Origin: Lagierella massiliensis
GTDB taxonomy: Bacteria > Bacillota > Clostridia > Tissierellales > Peptoniphilaceae
Direction: 5' to 3'
Assembly: GCA_030532135.1 (NCBI GenBank)
Contig: JAUNLT010000008.1
Location: 1 to 64,000 of the forward strand
DNA: 64,000 nucleotides
Numbering within the stretch: the first letter of the stretch is position 1; every line of letters begins with the position of its first letter. A program made the translations under genes and the position numbers. Positions 36,410 through 43,819 of the stretch are shown piece by piece. The notes beneath the pieces were generated by a model. The model was not told where the DNA came from and searched no databases. It saw only the letters and a list, made by a program, of their open reading frames with translations.

Positions 36410-37173
36410 CTAGCTCTTCCTTAACAGTCTATACATCTTTATCTTATTTTACTTTTCTTGTACAAAATTATTTCTATAATTTAACAAGTTTAACAAATCT
36501 TATTTTAAAATTAATTTTAATTAAATCATATAAAATATTATAAATTTAAAAAACATATATAATTTAACACAGTCTCTTATCTTATAAATTAAAAATTTTT
36601 AGCAGTTCTTATTTAATTTAATTCCCAAAAATTTAATCTAAGTACATTACATATTTGTTGTAGCATTTTTGAAAATATCTTTAATTAGAGTTATTTTCTC
36701 GAACTTTTTAATAAAATCTACTATTTTAAATTCCTAAATACTTAAAATAGTAGATTTTATTAAATTAGTATTATATTTAAATAAATCAATAACGAGCTTA
36801 TTATATACTTCCGCTACCTTTGTGTCAATCTAAAGCGTTTTCTTCATCAAATAAAAGAATTAAATTAACAATCAAAGTCTTTGTGCTCTTAAGTTTTAAT
36901 TGCATTATTTGTTAATTATAATTTACCATAAAATAATCATATTGTTAAATACAAAATCTCTATTTACACGTGCTACCTTATTATTAGAGTTGAAAAAATA
37001 GGTTATTTGTCTTATAATTTGAGTAATTGTCAAATGACATATATATAATTATAAAACAGTTTAGATGAGAGACAAACCATTTTTTTACAATTTATTAATA
37101 AGTAAATGATTTTCTTATCTAATAAGTTATAAAGTTATATATCTTTAATAAATTATAGAATTTAGAAAGGCTG
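36410..37173. other. Intergenic region between the ABC importer and antiporter genes
   Basis: No credible gene. It holds the long inverted repeat at 36707-36764 and otherwise AT-rich sequence with no recognised regulatory element. Confidence 0.5.
36707..36764. repeat. Perfect 23-bp inverted repeat with 12-bp loop
   Basis: The arms at 36707-36729 and 36742-36764 are exact reverse complements; the core of each is AAAATCTACTATTTTAA or its complement. It is isolated in the intergenic space, about 300 bp from the nearest gene start. It could be a bidirectional terminator, the end of a lost gene, or a small repeated element. Confidence 0.85.
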
Positions 37174-38805
37174 GTGATATTTTTGAATGGCCCTCTGCTT
37201 TTAGTGGGATGTGTAATTTTTATTTGTATATTATTAAATCGTTTTTTAGAAAAGTTGACAATTCCCTCACTACTGATCTTTATAATGCTCGGTATGTTAT
37301 TTGGAGAAAACGGAATATTGAGAATAGAATTTAACAACTACGAAGTAGTCAACGTAATCTGTTCCATCTGTTTGATATTCATCATGTTCTACGGTGGATT
37401 TGAAACTAATATAAAAGTCGCTCGACCTGTGCTAATACCTGCTGTTACTATGTCCACATTAGGTGTAGCAGCAACAGCTGGAGGTGTTGCACTATTTGCA
37501 CACTTTTTGCTTTCATTGCCATGGTTAGAAAGTTTTCTAATTGGTTCAGTAATTTCCTCTACCGATGCCGCATCAGTGTTTAATGTACTTAGGTCTAAAA
37601 AACTAGCTCTTAAATATCGTACAGACTCTCTTTTAGAAGTTGAATCAGGATCTAACGACCCAATGAGTTATATGCTTACAACTGTTGCTGTTGCATTACT
37701 AAGTGGAAAAGTCTTAAATGTTCCATTCTTATTAGCTCAACAAATTGCTATAGGAGTATTTTGTGGTATAGCAATGGGTTGGTTAGCTGTAAAACTTCTA
37801 CGCCAAGAGTTCCTACCTACACAGGAAAGTCACACCATCTTTTTACTCGCCATAATGCTACTGGCTTATGCGATACCGACAAATTTTAATGGGAACGGAT
37901 ACTTAAGTGCTTATCTATGTGGTATTTGGATAGGAAATTCAAGATTGACAAATAAAAAATATCTCATTCACTTTTTCGATGTTATGACCAGTGTTGCACA
38001 ATATCAAATCTTCTTCCTACTAGGTCTATTAGTAACACCTGTTGATCTACCGGCAGTTATAATTCCAGCACTTATACTCATGCTTTCACTAACATTTGTT
38101 GTACGTCCTGTAGTGTCTTTTATGCTCCTATCTCCTTTTAGACCAAATCTTTCTCAAATAGCTTTAGTCTCTTGGGCAGGATTACGTGGAGCAGCTTCCA
38201 TAGTATTTGCAATAGGAGCGGTTTTAAGCAATATAGATATTACATATAATTTGTATAACTTAGTCTTTTGTATGGTAATTATGTCCATATCCGTACAGGG
38301 AACTCTATTGCCAAGAGTAGCTAAAAAGCTTTCTATGATAGATCAAAACGCTGACGTAAACCACACATTTAACCACTATCAAGAAGATACTGACATTAGC
38401 TTTATTAAAATTCATTTAGATAAAACTCACAGCTGGTGTAATAAAACTTTACAAGACTTAAGACTTCCATCAGAATTATTAGTAGCTATGATCCTACGTG
38501 ATGAGAAAATCATTGTTCCCACAGGACAAACCATATTAAAGGCTGGAGATTTATTAGTTTTAGCTGCTAGAAGTTTTGACGATAGGGAGCACCTTGTTTT
38601 AAGAGAAATCGTCGTGGAGAATCAGAAACAATACTGTTATAGAACCCTTTCAGAAATTCCACAAATGCACTCAAATCGTATTATACTTGTCAAACGTGGA
38701 ATAGAAACCATAATTCCATCAGGTAAGACGAGAATTTTTCCAGGAGATGTGTTGATACAATCAAAATTCTCTCCAAAAAAAGGAATTGAAAGCAGCCAAA
38801 ATTAA
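37174..38805 (+). CDS. Potassium/proton antiporter, NhaP2/CvrA type (CPA1)
   Basis: About 12 membrane helices (residues 3-385) of the Na+/H+ exchanger fold include SSTDAASVFNVLRS and VESGSNDPMSYML, with the paired acidic residues of CPA antiporters. A RCK_C/TrkA-C regulatory domain follows near residues 400-480. This arrangement matches NhaP2, which expels K+ in exchange for H+ and is controlled by ligands on TrkA-C. The start is GTG 37174; TTG 37183 in the same frame is possible. A perfect terminator follows. Confidence 0.88.
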   Translation: MIFLNGPLLLVGCVIFICILLNRFLEKLTIPSLLIFIMLGMLFGENGILRIEFNNYEVVNVICSICLIFIMFYGGFETNIKVARPVLIPAVTMSTLGVAATAGGVALFAHFLLSLPWLESFLIGSVISSTDAASVFNVLRSKKLALKYRTDSLLEVESGSNDPMSYMLTTVAVALLSGKVLNVPFLLAQQIAIGVFCGIAMGWLAVKLLRQEFLPTQESHTIFLLAIMLLAYAIPTNFNGNGYLSAYLCGIWIGNSRLTNKKYLIHFFDVMTSVAQYQIFFLLGLLVTPVDLPAVIIPALILMLSLTFVVRPVVSFMLLSPFRPNLSQIALVSWAGLRGAASIVFAIGAVLSNIDITYNLYNLVFCMVIMSISVQGTLLPRVAKKLSMIDQNADVNHTFNHYQEDTDISFIKIHLDKTHSWCNKTLQDLRLPSELLVAMILRDEKIIVPTGQTILKAGDLLVLAARSFDDREHLVLREIVVENQKQYCYRTLSEIPQMHSNRIILVKRGIETIIPSGKTRIFPGDVLIQSKFSPKKGIESSQN

Positions 38806-38836
38806 TTTGTACTTTGCAAATTATTCTAATCATTAA

Positions 38837-38874
38837 AAAATCCTACACTTTTAAAAGTGTAGGATTTTATTTTA
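38837..38874 (+). terminator. Terminator of the antiporter gene
   Basis: A perfect 32-bp palindrome (arms AAAATCCTACACTTTT and complement, 38837-38868), followed by further Ts. Confidence 0.9.
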
Positions 38875-38908
38875 CTATTTAATAATATAAATTTTATATG
38901 GGAATAAA

Positions 38909-38940
38909 AAATAAAAAGAGAGTTAACTCTCTTTTTATTT
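38909..38940 (-). terminator. Terminator of the SipW/TasA-like operon
   Basis: A perfect palindrome centred on GTTAAC with arms AAATAAAAAGAGAGTT, 32 bp after the last gene on the minus strand. Confidence 0.85.
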
Positions 38941-38971
38941 TTAATCGTAAACTAAACAAATCAATTATATT

Positions 38972-40084
38972 CTAAGGATTTTGTAAAATATGGAATTTAT
39001 CACTATCTGTGGAATTTAATTTTACTATCAGTTTTTCTACTTCTTGTAAAATTCTTTCTAAATCTTCTACCTCTAAATCCGTCATTACAATTAATTCTTT
39101 AGCTTCTTTTAAGATTCTTTCATCCTCAGAAGACATATCATAAGAATTGTACTTATCATCGACTTCTTTAATTAGTTTAGATAGTTCTTTTATTTTAATC
39201 TCAATCTCTTCTTTTAAATTTATTTTGCTTAAATTATCATTTACTATTTTTTCACTTTTATCTACGATTTCATTTTTATCTATTGTTTCAGCTTCGGAAT
39301 TTTCTTCAATATTAGACTCGTCATTTAAAATTTTTAAGTCTTTATCTTTATCTTTTTCTTTATTTTCTAATGAAATTTTTGATGTTTCAGAAGGTTCAGG
39401 CGTTTCTTCTACTAACTTCCAATAAATTGGAGATGCTACCGGATGGTCATTTGCACTGTAGTCTTTTATACATACATATTGTAAATAGGGTGCTTGTCCA
39501 TTTACCCCGTAGGAAACAACATCTCCAACCATGTACACCTTGGTTCTAATCCACATATCTGTAGGTGCATTTGGCATGTACTCCCACCTTCTATTATTAT
39601 TATCTTCCCCAGGAGATTTTTGATCAATTGTATTTGGGTTATGATTAATATTGTATTTATACCTGTATAGAAAACCGTTAAACCAAACAAAATCACCCTT
39701 TGTGTAGTGGTGAAACCATCTGTAATATTTAGTATCTTCAGTCCACACCATGGGAGAGAATATATTGGTATTTGGATTGTCAAAATCAATTTCTGTACCC
39801 TCTGGCACATCTACAAGTATTTCATGAAAATTCCCGTCAGGTCCTAGTATAACATCGTTTGGAGAATAAGGTTTATCTGGAACATAATTTTCCCCGGGAA
39901 TAACCGTAGGATCATCACCTGTTTTAAAAGGATCTTGTTCCACATACCATATTCCTATCTGGATAATACAAGGTTCAGATTTCTTACTAGCAGAAGCATA
40001 GGACCCTTTCCAATATCCAAAAGCTGATGGCAAACTCAGTACACATATTACTGATAAGAATATAAAATTTCTAATCTTCTTCAT
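38972..40084 (-). CDS. Secreted protein with SipW-type signal and two carbohydrate-binding (CBM5/12-like) repeats
   Basis: The signal peptide ends in PSAFGYWKGSYAS, resembling SipW-cognate signals. Residues about 100-170 and 175-228 are two tryptophan-rich modules. The second (WIRTKVYMVGDVVSYG...DYSANDHPVASPIYWKLV) has the CBM5/12 chitin-binding pattern. The first looks related, with a longer loop (YTKGDFVWFNGFLYRYK). Residues 235-370 are a highly charged, probably coiled-coil tail with no wall anchor. The start overlaps the signal peptidase gene by 14 bp. I infer an accessory or capping protein of the TasA-like fibre. The whole protein is not one I recognise. Confidence 0.75.
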   Translation of the reverse strand: MKKIRNFIFLSVICVLSLPSAFGYWKGSYASASKKSEPCIIQIGIWYVEQDPFKTGDDPTVIPGENYVPDKPYSPNDVILGPDGNFHEILVDVPEGTEIDFDNPNTNIFSPMVWTEDTKYYRWFHHYTKGDFVWFNGFLYRYKYNINHNPNTIDQKSPGEDNNNRRWEYMPNAPTDMWIRTKVYMVGDVVSYGVNGQAPYLQYVCIKDYSANDHPVASPIYWKLVEETPEPSETSKISLENKEKDKDKDLKILNDESNIEENSEAETIDKNEIVDKSEKIVNDNLSKINLKEEIEIKIKELSKLIKEVDDKYNSYDMSSEDERILKEAKELIVMTDLEVEDLERILQEVEKLIVKLNSTDSDKFHILQNP

Positions 40085-40583
40085 AATATTTTATCACCAA
40101 CTGACGCAATAAAAAAACTATAATTAAAATAAGTATTGAAAACATCCCCTGTCTAGATCGTAAAAATAGACCTAGATAACCAAGCTTAGGAATTTTAAAA
40201 CTACTTTTACCATTGATGCTGTCTTCGTCTATACTCCAATAATCCCATTCTGAAGGATTTTTTGCCTGTTCGTTTCTAGTTTTAAAAACTCTTTCTTTCT
40301 TTTCATTTTCTCTAATATCTGCTACATAGTGGATAATATTTTTATCATCCCATCTAAAAGAAATTATATCTCCAACTTCCAATTCTTTAGTATTTGTTTT
40401 TGTAATAATAACAATGTCCCCAATTTCAATAACCGGGGACATGCTATCACTCACTATAATAAAAGGCCTAAACTTAAAAACGTCCATAACCTTTTCTGGA
40501 AAGTATAAATTTAATCCAATAAAAAAAATAAAAATAATATTAAAGATTAAAAAAATATACGAAATAAATGTTTTTCGTTTCAT
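40071..40583 (-). CDS. sipW: Signal peptidase I, SipW (ER) type
   Basis: A 170-residue ER/SipW-type signal peptidase with membrane helices at both ends (about residues 8-30 and 148-168). The catalytic Ser is in SDSMSPVIEIGD, and a His (IIHYVADI) stands where Lys is found in ordinary bacterial signal peptidases. SipW enzymes process dedicated substrates such as TasA. It overlaps the TasA-like gene by one base and the next gene by 14, so all three are translationally coupled. Confidence 0.9.
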   Translation of the reverse strand: MKRKTFISYIFLIFNIIFIFFIGLNLYFPEKVMDVFKFRPFIIVSDSMSPVIEIGDIVIITKTNTKELEVGDIISFRWDDKNIIHYVADIRENEKKERVFKTRNEQAKNPSEWDYWSIDEDSINGKSSFKIPKLGYLGLFLRSRQGMFSILILIIVFLLRQLVIKYYEED

Positions 40584-41155
40584 TATTGAACTTGAGCAAC
40601 GCTTATTGTAACGTCAAAACTAATAGTTGCAGTTTTTATCGCATCATAAGCCTCTTTAGTTTCTGGCTCTTTCATAGTTACAGTTACAGGCACATTTACA
40701 GTACCGCCATCAAGTGTAATAGCTTGACCTGTTTCTACTTCTACATTAATAAGACTTGAATCTCCATTTCCAGCATTAACAGTTCCAGCTGTAGCAGTAA
40801 TAGTTCCTGCAACACCTTTTGTAAGTCCATTTCCGTCTGCTTCTTTCCAATTTACTGGAATATTAAATTTATAAGTATCAGTATTTTCCTTAATATCGCC
40901 TACACTTTGGTCAACTCTTCCAGCAGGAACAAGTTTTTTACCTGTTGCTTCTGCTATATTATCTAATTTAATTGTAGTTTCAACTGCTTTTCCTTCTCCA
41001 ATAGTAATTACAGGTGCTTTTGCCACTTCGTCTCCAGGATCACTGATAGTACCTCCCCACCAAGAATATCCAAGGGAGCCAATTAATAAAATGGCTAATA
41101 GATATATTGGTATTAAAACTTTTCTCGAATTTTTATTATCTTCTTTCCTTTTCAT
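40583..41155 (-). CDS. SipW-cognate TasA/camelysin-like secreted protein
   Basis: The N terminus is Lys/Arg-rich, then a hydrophobic helix ending LLIGSLGYSWWGG, as in SipW-dependent signals. The mature part (about 160 residues) is predicted to be mainly beta, threonine/valine-rich and without cysteine, consistent with the small TasA/camelysin fibre subunits of Bacillus. The start at 41155 follows GGAGGATGATATAGTT; the ATG at 41173 lacks a site. It is first in an operon with its signal peptidase and driven by a consensus promoter, as expected for an abundant surface protein. Confidence 0.8.
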   Translation of the reverse strand: MKRKEDNKNSRKVLIPIYLLAILLIGSLGYSWWGGTISDPGDEVAKAPVITIGEGKAVETTIKLDNIAEATGKKLVPAGRVDQSVGDIKENTDTYKFNIPVNWKEADGNGLTKGVAGTITATAGTVNAGNGDSSLINVEVETGQAITLDGGTVNVPVTVTMKEPETKEAYDAIKTATISFDVTISVAQVQ

Positions 41156-41173
41156 AACTATATCATCCTCCAT

Positions 41174-41653
41174 ACGATATAAATCTCCCTATCAATAGCT
41201 ATAATATATTCTTACTATTTTTAAGATTTCTTATAGAGATGTTAATCAACATATAAAATATTCTCTTTGTAAAAATAATTATTATTAACATATTGATATT
41301 TCTTTTTGGACATTATATACCTATTATATCTTTTTGTCAATGTTTATTTTGTTAAATATCCAATTTAAAAAATGTTTTTCAAAATAAAATATTAACCATA
41401 TTTTGTAACTAATATTTACTAAAAATAAAACTCTCAATTATTAATGTAAAATTTTGAAAGCATAACTATATGAGTATATATTATTTTTCTAAATCTTTAA
41501 ATACTTCTTTTGTCAATTTAAAGATAATTGCATATATTTCTAAGACAAAATCAAATTTTAATTGTCATTTTAGAAAATCCTATGCTATTTTACACGCTTT
41601 TCACTAAAATTTAAAATATAATTGATACTATAAATAAAAAAAGGAGACATTAT
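41174..41653. other. Divergent intergenic region before the TasA-like operon
   Basis: Contains the consensus promoter at 41312-41340 and a leader of roughly 150 nt before the TasA-like start. The rest is AT-rich with no recognised gene. Confidence 0.6.
41312..41340 (-). promoter_or_regulatory. Consensus sigma-70 promoter of the TasA/SipW-like operon
   Basis: On the minus strand TTGACA (41340-41335) and TATAAT (41317-41312) match the consensus exactly with 17 bp between them. It is one of the strongest promoters in the window. Confidence 0.88.
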
Positions 41654-42223
41654 ATGGTTTTTTTACTTTATTTTTTCTATTTCTTCACTTTATCATTTGT
41701 AATTGTACTAACTGTGTTAAGTTATTTTTTAGGATATAAACCTATGAAAAAAGAGGAACGTTGTAACAAAAAAACTATAGGTATCGTAAAGGGTCTTTCT
41801 AATTACTGGTACGGTGATATTAGAATTTTATCCATAGAGTATTATGTAGACGGAATAAGTTACAAAGTCGTAGGTCCTAAATTTAAATACTATTTCACAA
41901 AAAATCTTAGCGGTTTTTTTAATAGTGGTACTACAAACTTTTCTACAAATTTAAACTCTAAAGATAATTTACCTGAAAATCTTATAATAAACTCTTCTAA
42001 TAACTCATTTGTTAAAGTAACAAAGTCTCCCCTACTTAAGCTCTTTCCTATAGGTTCAAAGGTTGATGTTTACTACAATCCTAAAAATCCAAAGGACGCT
42101 TATGCAATTAGATATGTAAAACCTCCTAAGTGGACTTCATACTTTCTATATTTTGTTACAGCTTTTACTCTTCTTGTAAACATTATTATTTTAATTTTTG
42201 CATTGACCTATTCAATTCAATAA
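41654..42223 (+). CDS. DUF3592 domain membrane protein
   Basis: N- and C-terminal membrane helices (about residues 3-26 and 163-187) enclose an extracytoplasmic beta-rich domain. It has the DUF3592 pattern: GIVKGLSNYWYG, YYVDGISYKVVGP, and the closing GSKVDVYYNPKNPKDAYAIR. The function of this family is unknown. AAAAGGAGAC precedes the ATG. No operon partner is evident. Confidence 0.75.
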   Translation: MVFLLYFFYFFTLSFVIVLTVLSYFLGYKPMKKEERCNKKTIGIVKGLSNYWYGDIRILSIEYYVDGISYKVVGPKFKYYFTKNLSGFFNSGTTNFSTNLNSKDNLPENLIINSSNNSFVKVTKSPLLKLFPIGSKVDVYYNPKNPKDAYAIRYVKPPKWTSYFLYFVTAFTLLVNIIILIFALTYSIQ

Positions 42224-42571
42224 GTAGTACTAATTTTAAATTGTTTAACACTAAATTTCCAAAAAATATTAACGAAAAAATTATTATCTAAATACAAATG
42301 CAAATCTATATCCTTTTTAATCTTATTTTTGTTTTCCATATTATGTTTGTTTTATTATAATACTTTTAAAGTTATAATATAATTTAAGAAAATACGATTA
42401 ACTTTAAATGTGGATCATATTAAAATATTATGATTATCTATTTTAAATCTTATTTTTTATCCTATTTACACTGTATTTTAAAGATTTTTCTTATTTTCAC
42501 GATTTTTGTGACTCTATTCACAGAATTATATCCTAAAGATGATAAAATTAAGTTAGAAAGAGAGGAAAAAG
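42224..42571 (+). other. Intergenic region before the second Crp/Fnr gene
   Basis: Perfect 10-bp arms TTTAAAGTTA (42365-42374) and TAACTTTAAA (42399-42408) flank 24 bp. The left arm overlaps TATAAT (42373-42378), a likely -10. No gene is convincing here; a 67-codon frame at 42430-42633 is rejected. Confidence 0.45.
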
Positions 42572-43249
42572 TTGGTTCAAGAGAAAAGTTGCTGTCACGA
42601 AAATTTGTGTATAGAGAGCATAGATATTTTTAAAGATTTACCAATGGATACTAAGCTTGAGATTATGTCTCATTCAAAACACATACCTTTAAAAGATAAG
42701 ACAATATTCTTTACTCCTAATGACAAAGTCGACTCAATAATAATTGTTAAAGAAGGAAAGTTAAAACTTTCTAATTATGACAAAGACGGTGTTGAGTATA
42801 TTTATAGAATTTTAGAAGAAGATGATACTTTTGGAGAAGAACTCATTTTTACTGATGAAAATTACAATATGTATATAGAAAGCATTGGTAAAACCATGGT
42901 ATGTAGTGTGACAAAGGAACATCTAATTCCTTATATAATGGAAAATCCTGATTTTGCAAAAACCCTCATTGAAAATCTAGGAAAAAAACTCAAAGAGTCC
43001 ATGGTTATAAAGAAATTGCTCTTTATTAAAAATCCAAAGGAAAGACTAGAGGGTTACTTGGTTAATAAGTGTGAAGAGACAAATACTAATATAATAACCT
43101 TAAGTAGAGAAACTATTGGCAGAGATATTAATTTAAGTAGAGAGACCATCTCTAGAAAATTAAATGAAATTCAAGCTGAAGGCAATATTGAGCTTGAAGC
43201 TTATAAAAAAATTATAGTTAAAAACAAAGAAAAAATGAAAAAATTATAG
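42572..43249 (+). CDS. Crp/Fnr-family regulator heading the P-type ATPase operon
   Basis: Cysteines CCHENLC near residues 7-13 are followed by a CRP-type effector domain (about residues 20-140) and a winged helix with INLSRETISRKLNEIQAEG. It shares layout and many residues with the regulator at 28462 (for example NDKVDSIIIVKEGKLK against NDKVDKIIIIRYGKIK), so the two are paralogues. It starts at TTG with GAGAGGAAAAAG directly before. It is followed at short spacing by the HMA, mini-Ric and ATPase genes, and probably regulates them in response to redox state or metal. Confidence 0.85.
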   Translation: MVQEKSCCHENLCIESIDIFKDLPMDTKLEIMSHSKHIPLKDKTIFFTPNDKVDSIIIVKEGKLKLSNYDKDGVEYIYRILEEDDTFGEELIFTDENYNMYIESIGKTMVCSVTKEHLIPYIMENPDFAKTLIENLGKKLKESMVIKKLLFIKNPKERLEGYLVNKCEETNTNIITLSRETIGRDINLSRETISRKLNEIQAEGNIELEAYKKIIVKNKEKMKKL

Positions 43250-43261
43250 GAGGATTAAATT

Positions 43262-43489
43262 ATGAAAAAAGCAACAATACAATTAGAAGATTTGGCTTGT
43301 CCATCATGTGCAGCTAAGATAGAGGCAGCAGTTAAGAGTGTTGATGGGGTTGATAAGGATAGTGCTAAGGTATTATTTAATGCAAGTAAAGTAAAACTTG
43401 GTTTTGATGAGGAAAAAACAAATATAGAAACTATCGAAGATTCTATTAAAAAAGTTGGATATGTGGTAGAAAAATCCACCGTTAGATAA
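43262..43489 (+). CDS. Heavy-metal-associated (HMA) domain protein
   Basis: A 75-residue stand-alone HMA domain with the metal-binding CPSC motif (LACPSCAAKIEAAVKSVDGV), as in copper chaperones and the N-terminal domains of P1B ATPases. The ATPase encoded downstream lacks such a domain, so this protein is its likely partner. AGGAGG precedes the ATG; the gap from the regulator is 12 bp. Confidence 0.93.
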   Translation: MKKATIQLEDLACPSCAAKIEAAVKSVDGVDKDSAKVLFNASKVKLGFDEEKTNIETIEDSIKKVGYVVEKSTVR

Positions 43490-43527
43490 TTTAAAATTTT
43501 AGTGCATTATAAAAACTGGAGGTATTT

Positions 43528-43812
43528 ATGAATAAACAATATGGTTTTAATAAAGATACTTTTAAGGAACTGGATATGTTGGTACCCATAGTAGAAAGAG
43601 TTCACGGTGCTCATCATCCTGAATTTTTTGAAGTTTCTAAAGTATATAAGGATATTAAAGAAAAGATGGACACAGAAAAAAGTTTAGATACGGAATTTGA
43701 AAAACTTAGAAATATTACAGAAAATTACAAAGTTCCTGGCGATGTCTGTGAAACCTACGAAAAAATCTACAAAGTATTGGAAGAGCTTAATAACCTGTAC
43801 GAAAGTAAATAG
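43528..43812 (+). CDS. Miniature hemerythrin/Ric-like protein
   Basis: A 94-residue helical protein without close match to a full domain I know. Its second half (NITENYKVPGDVCETYEKIYKVLEEL) aligns with the end of the Ric protein in this window (SLTDGFTPPEDACRTFKKTYSELDEL). Its front (IVERVHGAHHPEFFEV) resembles the His-x-x-Glu helix of hemerythrins. It would supply only part of a four-helix di-iron site, so it may dimerise or bind metal differently. TGGAGG precedes the ATG; it ends 7 bp before the ATPase gene. Confidence 0.7.
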   Translation: MNKQYGFNKDTFKELDMLVPIVERVHGAHHPEFFEVSKVYKDIKEKMDTEKSLDTEFEKLRNITENYKVPGDVCETYEKIYKVLEELNNLYESK

Positions 43813-43819
43813 GTATATT

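Noticed and set aside
36410-36500. Fur box before the metal-chelate importer
   Set aside because: No match to the GATAATGATTATCATTATC-type dyad could be seen.
42430-42633. A 67-codon plus-strand frame with a hydrophobic front
   Set aside because: It lacks a ribosome site, overlaps the start of the Crp/Fnr gene in another frame and has a tail of random composition. It is probably leader sequence.
43697-43819. Upstream extension of the P-type ATPase frame by 41 codons
   Set aside because: It lies inside the mini-Ric gene in another frame, and the natural family start is at the ATG at 43820.
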